Made by a program: the position numbers and the translations under genes. A DNA stretch of 32,527 nucleotides from a virus: IMG/VR virus record IMGVR_UViG_3300049197_000013, positions 1 through 32,527 of that record, one strand, 5' to 3'. A model generated the notes under the pieces. It had not been told where the DNA came from. It did not search any database and saw nothing but the letters and a program-made list of their open reading frames with translations. Of the stretch, positions 7,936-15,747 are shown piece by piece. Position 1 is the stretch's first letter, and the number at the start of each line of letters is the position of its first letter.

Positions 7936-8656
7936 TGAGTGTTTTTAATTCCTGTTCAATTCTTTGATGTAGTCCGCGCTCCGTTCTGCGCACGTTCTTT
8001 TTGTAGTGGCTTTCTTCTTCTTTGCCGTGATCTTCTACTCGGTGCGTGTATTCTAATCCTGGAACGACATAGAAGTTGTTTCCAGCTTTCAGCCAGTTCA
8101 GGTTATGGTAAATTGAATCACTTGTCACCGGGTCAATGCTGCCGTCCCAGACTCTTAAATATTCGTCACGGTTTACAAAGTAGTTGAAAGCGTTTAGCAT
8201 GGTTGAGAATGTTGCGTCTACCATGTACTTCCCTACGTTTGATTTGTCGATTAAGAAAGATTCGTACTTTCTAAAATCGAAGTGAGGTTTAGCGAACGAT
8301 GGATGGTAAACAGTCTTACGATTCAGTCCGGCGATCCATAGATTTTCTAAACGATCGATGAATGTTTTGTCGAATTGGTTGTCGGAGTCCAGAATACAAA
8401 CCCACTCGTTTGAGGCCTTTGAAATTGCTTCGCGCTTGTTACGATAACAGTCGAGGTTCATTGCGTTTCTGAATAGCTTAACCTTTGCGCAGTCGTCGGC
8501 GGGCAGAACTGATTGAAGGAACTTTGCTGTATCTACTTTATCGCTGGCATCGTCAACGATAACTATTTCATTTACGAATGGGTGACTAAGAATGTCTTTG
8601 AATGCTTTCCAAAGTAACTCCGTCCGGTTATAGGTTGTAAAACAAACGCTGATCAT
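7928..8656 (-). CDS. Family 2 glycosyltransferase
   Basis: A 242-residue GT-A glycosyltransferase. It begins MISVCFTTYNRTELL, the classic GT2 first strand, followed by IVIVDDASD (about 31-39) and the DxD motif in CILDSDNQF (about 87-95). The C-terminal acceptor region contains DPVTSDSIYHNLNWLKAG and ends in a charged helix. No membrane segment is seen. It overlaps the GT11 gene upstream by one base (TAATG) and the endonuclease gene downstream by eight. It transfers a nucleotide-activated sugar; donor and acceptor are unknown. Confidence 0.85.
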   Translation of the reverse strand: MISVCFTTYNRTELLWKAFKDILSHPFVNEIVIVDDASDKVDTAKFLQSVLPADDCAKVKLFRNAMNLDCYRNKREAISKASNEWVCILDSDNQFDKTFIDRLENLWIAGLNRKTVYHPSFAKPHFDFRKYESFLIDKSNVGKYMVDATFSTMLNAFNYFVNRDEYLRVWDGSIDPVTSDSIYHNLNWLKAGNNFYVVPGLEYTHRVEDHGKEEESHYKKNVRRTERGLHQRIEQELKTLNG

Positions 8657-9423
8657 TAATATTCTATTTGAATCCAGTTGCTACAAGGAATGTCTTTAGG
8701 GTTTTGTACTCCGTTCTCAGGGCCAAACCAGTTTTTATAAGAGGGACACACTACAATCTTATCCGGGTTATGTCCGAGGAAGGCACCCCACCAGGAAAAT
8801 GAAGAATTTGCAATGATGTGATGTGAGCATGAAGCCATCAAAGAAAGTGACTTGAACTCGTCTTTTTCTTCGCAGTACTCAAACCATGTTGATGGTGTTC
8901 TCAATAGTTCGAGATTCTTTTTGCAGTATTCTATATCGTCTGAGAAAACAATAATCTTTTTAAATGGCATTATCTGATCAGGGAATGAAGGACTCTCTAG
9001 ATAAGGCATGCAGTTAATCGCCTTCCTGACGTACTCCATTGTAACCGGCGGAAAGTGGCTCGGATTTGTTGCATAGTCGCCCATTCTGATATGCAATGAG
9101 ATTGCGGTCATTGGCTGTATTGCCAATGCAAACATTTTCTTTATTTCTTCGTCGTACCCTTCAAAGACCAGTGTTATATCTCTGTTGAAGTTTGGTAGTG
9201 GTTCATAATTGAAAAACACCGGCTCTGTTCTGTTCACTCTTTTAAAGTTACCATCGAGTACCGGAACAGCGGGAAACATTTTACGGAAGTGTGGCACCTC
9301 TCTTGTGTCTGAAGGTATACCCCAATGGCACTTGTATTTACGAGCGTATGCGTAAGTAGCGGCGACCTGAAAAAGGACGTTTCCACAGCGCCCGACTGGA
9401 TGAAAATTCACTTGATGCGTCAA
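8656..9423 (-). CDS. GT11 family glycosyltransferase (alpha-1,2-fucosyltransferase-like)
   Basis: A 255-residue protein with GT11 signatures: VGRCGNVLFQVAATYAYA (about 10-27) and HIRMGDY (111-117, the GDP-binding HxRxGDY). Later blocks are IVFSDDIEYCK (about 148-158) and SHHIIANSSFSWWGAFL (about 190-206). GT11 enzymes transfer L-fucose from GDP-L-fucose in alpha-1,2 linkage. It is somewhat shorter than typical members (about 280-300), and the usual GYFQS motif is replaced by FEGYDEE. No GDP-fucose synthesis gene is present here, but a GDP-mannose 3,5-epimerase is, so GDP-L-galactose may be the donor (inference). The start is uncertain: TTG at 9423 overlaps the upstream stop, and GTG at 9411 is an alternative. 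Confidence 0.88.
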   Translation of the reverse strand: MTHQVNFHPVGRCGNVLFQVAATYAYARKYKCHWGIPSDTREVPHFRKMFPAVPVLDGNFKRVNRTEPVFFNYEPLPNFNRDITLVFEGYDEEIKKMFALAIQPMTAISLHIRMGDYATNPSHFPPVTMEYVRKAINCMPYLESPSFPDQIMPFKKIIVFSDDIEYCKKNLELLRTPSTWFEYCEEKDEFKSLSLMASCSHHIIANSSFSWWGAFLGHNPDKIVVCPSYKNWFGPENGVQNPKDIPCSNWIQIEY

Positions 9424-10121
9424 AGATTTATTATTTTAAATTGTTTACCGTTGATCCAGATACTAAATAACCGCTCCAAAACAAATGGAGCTATTGGCCA
9501 ATCTAATCTGCCAGTCTTCGCTTTATATATCTCCACCGCTTTAGGATCTGTCCTTTCTTTTTTACGGGCATAACCGGAGTCGGCAAAAAACACACTACGT
9601 GTAGACATAAAGTCAATGACAGGATTGAGGCACCCAGCCACATAAGACTTATAAATATCCGAGCGGCAAATGAAAGCGTTTTCATATATAGGGGTTTCAA
9701 CTTCTTCGGGAATGTCGATAATATTTTTCAGTTCCTTCATGGCGTTATCCCATGCGTAGTCGTGCATGCTTCCACCGTGGTAAACGTTAGCCATGTGTAG
9801 CATTCTGTGAGAAGAAGAAAAGGGCCGCAAGTTCACGATGTCGGCATCACTGGCCCTTATTCCATCCTTCAACTTGTCCAAACTCAAATCATCATTGCCG
9901 TAAATCTTCAATATCATTGGACAGAATCCATCCTGTCTTTTTTGTCTGAGTCTCCATGAAGCAATGCCGATGTAGTCAGCCGAACTTTTAGGAACCAAAT
10001 ATTTAATAACGCTATTTTCAAAGTAATCCGTGAGCGTGTTATTCCTGTAAGGCGTAGCGAAATCGTAACATTCTTTGAGCTGATCATCTGCGTAATATAT
10101 CTGGATGAAGTCTAAGGTCAT
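9420..10121 (-). CDS. Possible glycosyltransferase, family uncertain
   Basis: A 233-residue soluble protein starting MTLDFIQIYYADDQLKECYD. It contains DYIGIASWRLRQKRQDGF (about 48-65) and ends PFVLERLFSIWINGKQF. The combination of an 'I-G-I...R' block and a C-terminal LERLFSxW block recalls DUF4422-type glycosyltransferases, but the resemblance is weak and I cannot confirm it. Start ATG at 10121 gives an ATGA overlap with the upstream small gene. Position at the head of the sugar module supports a glycan-related role. Confidence 0.5.
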   Translation of the reverse strand: MTLDFIQIYYADDQLKECYDFATPYRNNTLTDYFENSVIKYLVPKSSADYIGIASWRLRQKRQDGFCPMILKIYGNDDLSLDKLKDGIRASDADIVNLRPFSSSHRMLHMANVYHGGSMHDYAWDNAMKELKNIIDIPEEVETPIYENAFICRSDIYKSYVAGCLNPVIDFMSTRSVFFADSGYARKKERTDPKAVEIYKAKTGRLDWPIAPFVLERLFSIWINGKQFKIINL

Positions 10122-10309
10122 TTCACATCCTGTAAAAAATCCAAAACCATTTGATAACACTTACTGCATCTATGCTCCGCTTTCATCTTCGTACCCCTGG
10201 CTTCGTTGTATAGATCAAATGCAGCCTTCCAATTATCTGTCACCTCCATAGTGTTGATCTGACGAGAGGCTTTTAAGCGGTTCAATATTTCTTCTTTTGT
10301 GATCGTCAT
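10118..10309 (-). CDS. Small CxxC protein, first gene of carbohydrate module
   Basis: A 63-residue helical protein starting MTITKEEILNRLKAS, with WKAAFDLYNEARGT in the middle and CSKCYQMVLDFL near the end. Small phage proteins with an AF-LYNE helix followed by a late CxxC are common, but I know no function for them. The frame extends up to 10381, but that extension runs back through the terminator at 10314-10365, so I choose the ATG at 10309, five bases after the hairpin's T-run. It overlaps the next gene as ATGA. Confidence 0.6.
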   Translation of the reverse strand: MTITKEEILNRLKASRQINTMEVTDNWKAAFDLYNEARGTKMKAEHRCSKCYQMVLDFLQDVK

Positions 10310-10313
10310 ATAC

Positions 10314-10365
10314 AAATAAAAAAACCTACCGAGAGTCGAGCCGTGCCGCCCTTCCCCCGGTAGGT
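10314..10365 (-). terminator. Rho-independent terminator between virion genes and carbohydrate module
   Basis: On the minus strand, ACCTACCG (10365-10358) pairs perfectly with CGGTAGGT (10331-10324), and the second arm runs into T7 then ATTTG. The 26-base loop is GC-rich and may fold further. Orientation fits termination of transcripts coming from the capsid and tail side. Read-through or a separate promoter would then be needed for the sugar module. Confidence 0.75.
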
Positions 10366-10495
10366 CTATGAAAACCCCCAATAATAAACCAACTAATTAC
10401 CCTTATGTTTGGCACGAACATGAAGCGAAGGTATAAAATTTTTCGAATTGTCCTATTTCCTCATAAAGAGAATTTTATTCCCTGATCTGTGGAAC

Positions 10496-11050
10496 CTAGT
10501 TCTCAAAGTTCTCCAGGTACGCTTTTGTTGCAGCGTAACCGCCTCCAAGCCGGAAACGCAAAGGTTTTGTCTTTTCGTTACCGCTCAAAGTACCGCTATC
10601 TGCGGTATCTCCGCCCTGTTCTTTTCCACCTGATCCACCTGTGCCAGACGTTCCCGTGAGTCCGTTCGACGCGCCCAGCAGGAAAAATTCCTGGTTCATA
10701 TCCTCCACGATAATGAAAATATCATCACCGATTAAAAGGCTTTGTACGTTCGCGTCGTCGGTTGTGGAGTCTGGCATCAGCTTCCAGTTGAAAGCCTGGT
10801 TGAAACTCTTACTACCTCCCGATGCTACGGCCATTTCCCATGTGAAGTCATGGCTAAACTTTGAACCCTCGAAAGGATAAAGTACACCATACGCGCCAAA
10901 GTCAATGGAGTTTATATCAGCAGTTTGGGCTATCGAGAAAGGAGTGTCCAGGTCGGACAGATAGCCGACCCAGAACTTTTTACCTAAACCTGAAGCCTTC
11001 GTTAGTGCCGAACAGGAGTTATCGATTCCGTCTGTTACTTTACAGCTCAT
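10496..11050 (-). CDS. Virion structural protein, probable tail tube or capsid-associated
   Basis: A 184-residue, beta-rich, acidic protein. The core includes FWVGYLSDLDTPFSIAQT, SIDFGAYGVLYPFEGSKF and SFNQAFNWKLM, followed by an aliphatic strand (LLIGDDIFIIVEDMNQEFF) and a Gly/Ser/Thr-rich flexible segment near 130-160. It directly follows the capsid gene and has the strongest ribosome binding site in the window, both consistent with a highly abundant virion protein such as the tail tube. No diagnostic motif is present; a decoration or head protein is the alternative. Confidence 0.55.
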   Translation of the reverse strand: MSCKVTDGIDNSCSALTKASGLGKKFWVGYLSDLDTPFSIAQTADINSIDFGAYGVLYPFEGSKFSHDFTWEMAVASGGSKSFNQAFNWKLMPDSTTDDANVQSLLIGDDIFIIVEDMNQEFFLLGASNGLTGTSGTGGSGGKEQGGDTADSGTLSGNEKTKPLRFRLGGGYAATKAYLENFEN

Positions 11051-11057
11051 AATCTTA

Positions 11058-11064
11058 CCCTCCT
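11058..11064 (-). promoter_or_regulatory. Strong Shine-Dalgarno sequence for gene at 10496-11050
   Basis: AGGAGGG on the minus strand lies 7 bases before the ATG at 11050, in the 19-base gap after the capsid gene. It is exceptional here: most starts in the window are ATGA overlaps or have no recognisable Shine-Dalgarno sequence. Confidence 0.7.
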
Positions 11065-11069
11065 ATTGT

Positions 11070-13337
11070 TTAGTACATGATCGTTTGAAGATCGCAATGC
11101 AGGTAGTTGTAGCCGAACTTCATGTCTGACTCGTAATAGAACTTGCGGTCTTTACGCTCATACCAGCCCTCGATCTTGTTGAGGTCTGAGCCTTGTTCTA
11201 CGCCGAGAATGTGGTTTTCTTTTACAGTCAACAGGATCAAGTGCGCGGTTGTACCGAACAATGGATTGTCTGTTTCTGCCAAGAAAGAATCCCACAGGTC
11301 AACCGGAATAACCGGGATGCCCTTGTAAGTCAGGGTCGTCAAACCTTTCTGCAAGTTCTCAAATGCTTGCTCTGTTACCGCGCCGGTTCCGATCAAACTG
11401 TTGTAGTAGTTATCCCAGATCGAATGGGTTACAAAGAACTTCTTACCTGGTGCGTTCTTCAACAAAATATTGCTCTGTGAATACGCTGTTTCAAGGTGCG
11501 TCAGTGCGTTACCCGCTGAAAGCGCAGCTGTTCCGAGCGCTGTACCTGCTCTGCGTACGCAGTAGTTTGAGGCACCAGACGAATCAATCAAGCGATCCCA
11601 CAGACCGTCGATTTGGTTGTAGTCTGCATCCGAGCTGTTACCAGCCGCGAAAGATACTCTGCGGAATACGTCGCGCTGCAATGCGTCAGCAAGTACGCGG
11701 TCGATCACTGTTGCAATCGGAGTTCCCGAAGGATCAAAAGAACGGTTTCCAGTCTTCAACCATTCCTGAGCGAGTAGGTTATACGCGCCTGTCAATTGGC
11801 CTGTAAAGTCATCCTTACACCATGATTCTGAAACCTGGAATTCTTTGGTCTGCACAGTTGTGTTAGTCACAAGCTGGCGGTTGTCATTGAATGTACGGGT
11901 ACATCCAGTATAAGGGCGAAGTATCTTGTCAAGCTGTGTGACAAGGTTGTAACGCTTGCGGTCCTTGATCCCTTGATCGATGGTGAAAATATCCGACAAT
12001 GCCGGTGCCTGAAGGGTCGGCTTGTAGAAAATTTCAGTCGTCAAAATACCAGGGTAGGTATAATTGAAGTTCGTTTCCAGGATCGAAACCATGTTCGGGC
12101 CTGACGAATACGCGGCTACTTCTTTTTCAGGGTAGTATTGGAAGATCCAAGGCATGTGTTCCGCGAAGAAACGCATGGTTTTATCTCTTTCCTGTGCGGC
12201 TACTGGTCCGCGTGAATTTGGTCCTAACATAGCTGGTCCTTTATTCGGCGCTCCTTGATCGCCTACGGGTTCTGCTTCAATTTCTTTTTTGATGGCTGCG
12301 ACTGCTTGCACTGCCTTTTCTTTTTCCTGTGCAGCGATCTTTGCAGCTTCTTCGGCTTTCGCTTTCGCTTGTGCTGCGGCCTCTGCTTCTGCTTTCAGCT
12401 TTTGGAATTCTGCTTCCATTGCAGCGAGTCTTTGCTCTGCTGTCTGTGCGGGAGCTGGGGCAGGTGTCGGAGCGGGTGCCGGTGCTGGCGTTGGGCTTGC
12501 TTGTGCTGCGGCTTTCACCTCAGTTACTACGCCACCTTCAGCGATCAAAGTGCGTCCGTCCTTCAATGCAAATGATCCGCTTGCGGGTTGACCGTTAAGC
12601 GTTACGGGCTTGCCTACAAATTCACCGTCTTCGGATTGAACGTTAAGCATGCCTTTATCAGATTCTAAATCCATTGCAGTAGGGTTGCCACTGATAATAT
12701 TCGCAACCATAGCAAGTACTTTGTCTTTTAATGTTTTTTCCATGTTCTTTTTAATTGGTTTGCCGATGGCTACGGCTTTTAAATAATGACCGTCAACTAC
12801 TTCGTCCACAAATCCAAGCTCCTTTGCCTGTTGGGCTGTAAGGGTTGTTTCCTTTGCCATCATGTCCTTCATTTTCTCCAATGGTAAATTGGTTTTCCGG
12901 ACATAAGCATTAGCCATTTCCTCTTCAATTGGGATCAATTCGTTAGCGCCTTTAATCAGATCCGAAGCTGTTGAACCCTGCATGCTTTGACGCGGGTTGT
13001 GGATCATGAAAACAGAAGGGTTACAAATACTGATCTTATCGCCAGCTAGTGCGATAAAGGTGGCCATACTTTGGGCTTCGCCCTCGATGATGGTTTCTAT
13101 AGGTTTGTTTGCGGCCTTGAGTGCGTGATAGATTTTATATCCGGCATAAACGGATCCGCCAGGTGAGGCAATACGAAGGAGTAATTTTGATTTACCTGCA
13201 TTCGCTGATAGCTGTTGTTTGACTTCCGACAAGGTGCCGTCGTCAATAACGCCGTCGATAAAAATGTGCCCTACATCCTGTGTCATGCCGCTAATTTCAA
13301 AAGAATAAGAGCGGTTACGCATGACAGAAAATGTCAC
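11070..13337 (-). CDS. Fusion of ClpP-like prohead protease, coiled-coil linker and major capsid protein
   Basis: A 755-residue fusion. Residues about 20-185 are a ClpP/S14-like protease: IASPGGSVYAG at 56-66, nucleophile Ser90 in GEAQSMATF, His113 in FMIHNPRQS, and Glu163 where ClpP has its catalytic Asp, before LTAQQAKELGFVDEV. Residues 282-297 are a Pro-Ala linker and about 300-355 an Ala/Glu/Lys coiled coil, which would be the scaffold or delta domain. Residues about 385-755 look like an HK97-type capsid protein (NFNYTYPGILTTEIFYKP; SNILLKNAPGKKFFVTHS; GIPVIPVDLWD). Separate genes are usual. The start is GTG at 13337 overlapping the upstream stop (GTGA); ATG at 13322 is an alternative. 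Self-cleavage would release mature capsid protein (inference). Confidence 0.85.
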   Translation of the reverse strand: MTFSVMRNRSYSFEISGMTQDVGHIFIDGVIDDGTLSEVKQQLSANAGKSKLLLRIASPGGSVYAGYKIYHALKAANKPIETIIEGEAQSMATFIALAGDKISICNPSVFMIHNPRQSMQGSTASDLIKGANELIPIEEEMANAYVRKTNLPLEKMKDMMAKETTLTAQQAKELGFVDEVVDGHYLKAVAIGKPIKKNMEKTLKDKVLAMVANIISGNPTAMDLESDKGMLNVQSEDGEFVGKPVTLNGQPASGSFALKDGRTLIAEGGVVTEVKAAAQASPTPAPAPAPTPAPAPAQTAEQRLAAMEAEFQKLKAEAEAAAQAKAKAEEAAKIAAQEKEKAVQAVAAIKKEIEAEPVGDQGAPNKGPAMLGPNSRGPVAAQERDKTMRFFAEHMPWIFQYYPEKEVAAYSSGPNMVSILETNFNYTYPGILTTEIFYKPTLQAPALSDIFTIDQGIKDRKRYNLVTQLDKILRPYTGCTRTFNDNRQLVTNTTVQTKEFQVSESWCKDDFTGQLTGAYNLLAQEWLKTGNRSFDPSGTPIATVIDRVLADALQRDVFRRVSFAAGNSSDADYNQIDGLWDRLIDSSGASNYCVRRAGTALGTAALSAGNALTHLETAYSQSNILLKNAPGKKFFVTHSIWDNYYNSLIGTGAVTEQAFENLQKGLTTLTYKGIPVIPVDLWDSFLAETDNPLFGTTAHLILLTVKENHILGVEQGSDLNKIEGWYERKDRKFYYESDMKFGYNYLHCDLQTIMY

Positions 13338-13540
13338 CCGTTAAGATAGGTACGCTTCACGCGTTGCACGGTACGCTCCGATATTCTGTGTTTGTCGGCC
13401 ACGGCCCCGATGGTCATACCGCTTTTAATGTCCTCTAAAATAGATCTGTCTCGCAAGGCATAAGGCGCGGCGATGCCACACATAACAGCTTTTTTGGTTT
13501 CTGCTTCGCTCATGTCTAACGGGGTTCCTGTTCGCTTCAT
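13334..13540 (-). CDS. Small helix-turn-helix protein
   Basis: A 68-residue basic protein starting MKRTGTPLDMSEAETKKAV. Residues about 38-66 (DIKSGMTIGAVADKHRISERTVQRVKRTYLNG, given in part) form a resolvase/HTH_7-like helix-turn-helix: IGAVADKHRIS is helix 2 and turn, RTVQRVKRTY the recognition helix. I choose ATG at 13540, because the longer frame from 13573 begins inside the tail-tip gene. It sits between the tail-tip and capsid genes, an unusual place for a DNA-binding protein. It may regulate the late operon or assist packaging; neither is shown. Confidence 0.65.
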   Translation of the reverse strand: MKRTGTPLDMSEAETKKAVMCGIAAPYALRDRSILEDIKSGMTIGAVADKHRISERTVQRVKRTYLNG

Positions 13541-13545
13541 CTTTT

Positions 13546-15747
13546 TTATAATTTGATTAATTCCAAGTAACACGGTTTGTCGCTGGACTTATAGCCAGTG
13601 TTCCGGTTGATATAAAAAAGGTTAGTTGTTTTATCATGCTTGATATATACGGGTGTCAATGGGGTCAATGATAGGTAAACCGCTTTCGGTAAATGTGCCG
13701 TTACTTTTAGCTTAACAGGGTCGGACAGGATCGACGCAAAGTTTCTCCAATAGGTTTCCAGTAATGTGCGTTGATAGCTGAATGGACTGTCAACCTCTCC
13801 GAAACTTAATCCCTGTTCATACTGTGTGTTTATCGTTTGCCCGTTCTCTAAAATATTGAAGTAGGCATAAGATATAGATGATACCGGATTGATGGCGCTA
13901 GGGAAATTGAACGTTGTTCTTTCACTCAGATTCGGTACGCTGTAATTGGGTAAATTGATGAACAAGAAAACGTCGTCGCTACTGGTCGGTGTCCGCGTTG
14001 CCTTGCTTGCTTTACCTACTGCATTTTCCTGGAACGGAACGCCTTGCAATTCGAAGTAGGTAACGTCACGCGCTGATACACGCCAGTCACCTTTATACTC
14101 GTTCAAATTGCACTCTTTAATTCGCACTAAGTCACCCACAAGAAACGCATTGTTAGCGGTGTTAAACCTTGCATTCCCTGATGAGTCGGTTACGGATGTG
14201 AAATCTACTTCATCGCTTTCGTCGATCTCCATGAAGTTCACGCGCTCCAAACTGCAACCAAAAGGACCATTTAAATAGCTGATCGGTGTCTTAAACTTAG
14301 ACTGTATTACGTCTGTGGTGTCCTCAATGAAATCATTATCGACTTCTATTTCACCAGCTCCGTATTTGATGAACTTAGTAACATTGTAATCTCTTATTTC
14401 TTCGTCTTCGCCTTCTTCGTATGCAAATACATTCCGTTTCGCATAGTTGGAAATGAATTCAGAGTAATCGACGCTATTAATTTGGATATACGGCGATAGG
14501 TCTACTGCTGTTTTGGTTTTGATCTTGTCGAAGAAATTGAACGTAACAACCTTTGTTAATGGGTTGTAGTGACTAACAACATTGAACAGGTTTAAGATAT
14601 TGGCAACGAATTCCTGTTTTGTCCATGTTGGGACAACTGAAGAACCTTTTACATTGAAGATAAATTTAGGTGTCATCTTCCAGTAACCGGAAACAATATC
14701 GTTGGCTGTTGAACCGGAAGACTGTTGCCATTCCCCGTACACCTCCACAATATCACCGGCTGAAACCTGAATCGTTTGTTTGTATACGGTAAGATCTCCG
14801 CCGACGCGGGCCGTGTTGTAAAGTCCTCCGATAGAAAGTCCGATATCAACGAATGTAAAAGAACCGTTGATGTAAATGTAAATCCGGTTACTGTAACTAG
14901 AGTCGTCAATGTCTGGCTCTAGTCCTACCTCAACCTCCACAGTCATATCGTATGGAGCTATCCACCTGCTGTTCGCTAAGTCAAATGCGTCGTCGTCACC
15001 GTCGAAGTAAGGATAAACCGAATCGTTATCGAATGTTATTTTGTACTGCGTGTTCTCTAAAGGCTGTGAAGTGGTTGACGTTTTTTGAACGTAACACGAT
15101 GCACTGTTAATATCTTCGAGGTTCTTGTTGTTCTTGCAGATGATCAGGTTATTGAATACGAAATCATTTACCAAGTCACCGTCGAACTTGATACCTACAG
15201 ACCAGAATATCTTCTCAAACAACGTCTTGACATAAAAGCACCCATTGAAATCTGCCGGGGTTATCGTTCTGTATGACCTGGTTATTAGCGTTCCGGTATC
15301 GATCAAAGGGAAAACAAGCCCACTGGTATTTAACCATGAGTTTGATATGTTGGTAATGTCTAACTCTGTATCGTATTCCGATAGGTTCAGATCGTTTACG
15401 TTCCCCGTTAACTGCGCGATCCAGTTGTAATTACCTGAGAAGAAAGAACAGATTATTCTCTTTGTGTCAATGTCAACATTTTCAACGCGTAGCTGTCCAT
15501 AAAACAGCGCATAGCCTTCATCATCACACAAGGCCGCGTCGATGGTATTATAAATCGGCTTGTCGGCAAGATCAACTAATGCCGGTAGTCCAAGCAAATC
15601 CAGGTTTGGAGTTGTTGCATTAAGCTCAAATTGATAGGAGTAATCACCATAGGTGAATGATATTTCCTCGAAAACGCGGGATATTTTTTCAACGTCCACA
15701 TCTTCAGTGAAGTCTCTTACAAATTCGTTTCCGACTTTCAACATCAT
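13546..15747 (-). CDS. Large tail protein, probable tail tip or distal tail component
   Basis: A 733-residue, beta-rich protein directly after the tape measure gene (ATGA overlap), the position of distal tail and tip proteins. The N-terminus (VGNEFVRDFTEDVDVEK, then YSYQFELNATTPN and ALFYGQLRVENVDID) resembles the start of tail-tip hub proteins that describe a local frame and a ligand surface. A small beta module around 530-565 (NAFLVGDLVRIKECNLNEYKGDWRV) resembles one in the 708-residue protein at 18057-20183. No enzymatic motif is seen. It is probably part of the adsorption apparatus. Confidence 0.6.
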   Translation of the reverse strand: MMLKVGNEFVRDFTEDVDVEKISRVFEEISFTYGDYSYQFELNATTPNLDLLGLPALVDLADKPIYNTIDAALCDDEGYALFYGQLRVENVDIDTKRIICSFFSGNYNWIAQLTGNVNDLNLSEYDTELDITNISNSWLNTSGLVFPLIDTGTLITRSYRTITPADFNGCFYVKTLFEKIFWSVGIKFDGDLVNDFVFNNLIICKNNKNLEDINSASCYVQKTSTTSQPLENTQYKITFDNDSVYPYFDGDDDAFDLANSRWIAPYDMTVEVEVGLEPDIDDSSYSNRIYIYINGSFTFVDIGLSIGGLYNTARVGGDLTVYKQTIQVSAGDIVEVYGEWQQSSGSTANDIVSGYWKMTPKFIFNVKGSSVVPTWTKQEFVANILNLFNVVSHYNPLTKVVTFNFFDKIKTKTAVDLSPYIQINSVDYSEFISNYAKRNVFAYEEGEDEEIRDYNVTKFIKYGAGEIEVDNDFIEDTTDVIQSKFKTPISYLNGPFGCSLERVNFMEIDESDEVDFTSVTDSSGNARFNTANNAFLVGDLVRIKECNLNEYKGDWRVSARDVTYFELQGVPFQENAVGKASKATRTPTSSDDVFLFINLPNYSVPNLSERTTFNFPSAINPVSSISYAYFNILENGQTINTQYEQGLSFGEVDSPFSYQRTLLETYWRNFASILSDPVKLKVTAHLPKAVYLSLTPLTPVYIKHDKTTNLFYINRNTGYKSSDKPCYLELIKL

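Noticed and set aside
10310-10381. N-terminal extension of the gene at 10118 up to ATG 10381
   Set aside because: The extension is encoded by the terminator hairpin, and a normal ATG follows directly after it at 10309.
11363-11806. Plus-strand 147-residue frame
   Set aside because: It lies wholly opposite the capsid domain, has an irregular composition rich in Ser, Arg and Cys, and has no homologue I recognise.
12255-12598. Three overlapping plus-strand frames rich in Ala, Cys, Leu or Phe
   Set aside because: They are antisense to the Ala/Pro/Lys/Glu-rich linker and coiled coil of the capsid fusion gene; the biased composition removes stop codons by chance.
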